Positions 15,029 to 15,101 of a stretch of 15,101 bases of DNA are shown here, piece by piece. The DNA comes from CAYMLL01 sp964390645 (lineage in GTDB: Bacteria > Planctomycetota > UBA8108), in contig CAYMLL010000191.1 of NCBI GenBank assembly GCA_964390645.1, positions 1-15,101 of the forward strand. Reading direction: 5' to 3'. A model generated the notes under the pieces. That model saw nothing but the letters and a program-made list of their open reading frames with translations. It made no database searches and was not told where the DNA came from. The translations under genes were made by a program, and so were the position numbers. Within the stretch, counting starts at the first letter, position 1, and each line of letters begins with the position of its first letter.

Positions 15029-15101
15029 CGAAATCCCCGTGATCGGCTGAAGTCCCCGTGATCGACTGAAGTCCCCGTGATCGACTGAAGTCCCCGTGAT
15101 C
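15029..15101. repeat. 19-bp tandem repeat running off the window
   Basis: Two identical 19-bp units, TGAAGTCCCCGTGATCGAC (15048-15066 and 15067-15085), are followed by a 16-base partial copy to the last base. They are preceded by a diverged copy (CGAAATCCCCGTGATCGGC, 15029-15047). The 19-base period rules out coding repeats. Copies decay toward the left, so the array edge is in view and the body lies to the right. There are no spacers, so it is not CRISPR. Confidence 0.9.

Noticed and set aside
15029..15101. CRISPR array
   Set aside because: The repeats are directly adjacent, with no spacers and no cas genes.

Overview
The window looks like a piece of an uncultured, high-GC planctomycete (or close PVC-group relative), probably a scaffolded metagenome contig. 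Three things point that way: a secreted DUF1549/DUF1553 protein next to a Tat-exported DUF1501 protein, a large secreted NPCBM-domain protein, and a valyl-tRNA synthetase carrying two insertions that I associate with planctomycetal ValS. A run of exactly ten Ns (9954-9963) shows that contigs were joined. Every gene I can support lies on the minus strand, so the biological reading order is from high to low coordinates.

From the right edge: a 19-bp tandem repeat (15029-15101) runs off the window. Then comes a 206-aa protein of unknown function with a faint CYTH-like signature (14216-14836), followed by about 440 bp with no gene. Next is a three-gene cluster: a DUF1549/DUF1553 protein with one CxxCH motif and an EF-hand pair inserted between its two domains (11883-13778), a DUF1501 protein (10539-11852), and a secreted protein with at least six EF-hand loops (9511-10478, interrupted by the N gap). 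A calcium-binding theme shared by two genes of one presumed operon is the most system-like feature here.

A tightly packed metabolic cluster follows: ribulose-phosphate 3-epimerase family (8679-9368), a GatD/sorbitol-dehydrogenase-like zinc dehydrogenase (7603-8676) starting 2 nt later, and a YbaK/ProX-type aminoacyl-tRNA deacylase (7127-7606) overlapping it by ATGA. The first two genes suggest interconversion of phosphorylated sugars; the third is a translation quality-control enzyme. After a 220-bp gap with a palindrome and a hairpin come a small NrdG-like radical SAM protein (6346-6909), valS (2989-6312) and the NPCBM protein (322-2844).

The left 270 bp encode the middle of a PLP-dependent trans-sulfuration enzyme, including its SATK lysine, but the 5' half of the gene is absent. 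The fragment is separated from the neighbouring stop codon by about 58 bp of almost pure G/C. Its third-codon-position G+C is about 95% against about 75% at the start of valS. I read this as a probable assembly chimera rather than a natural gene remnant.
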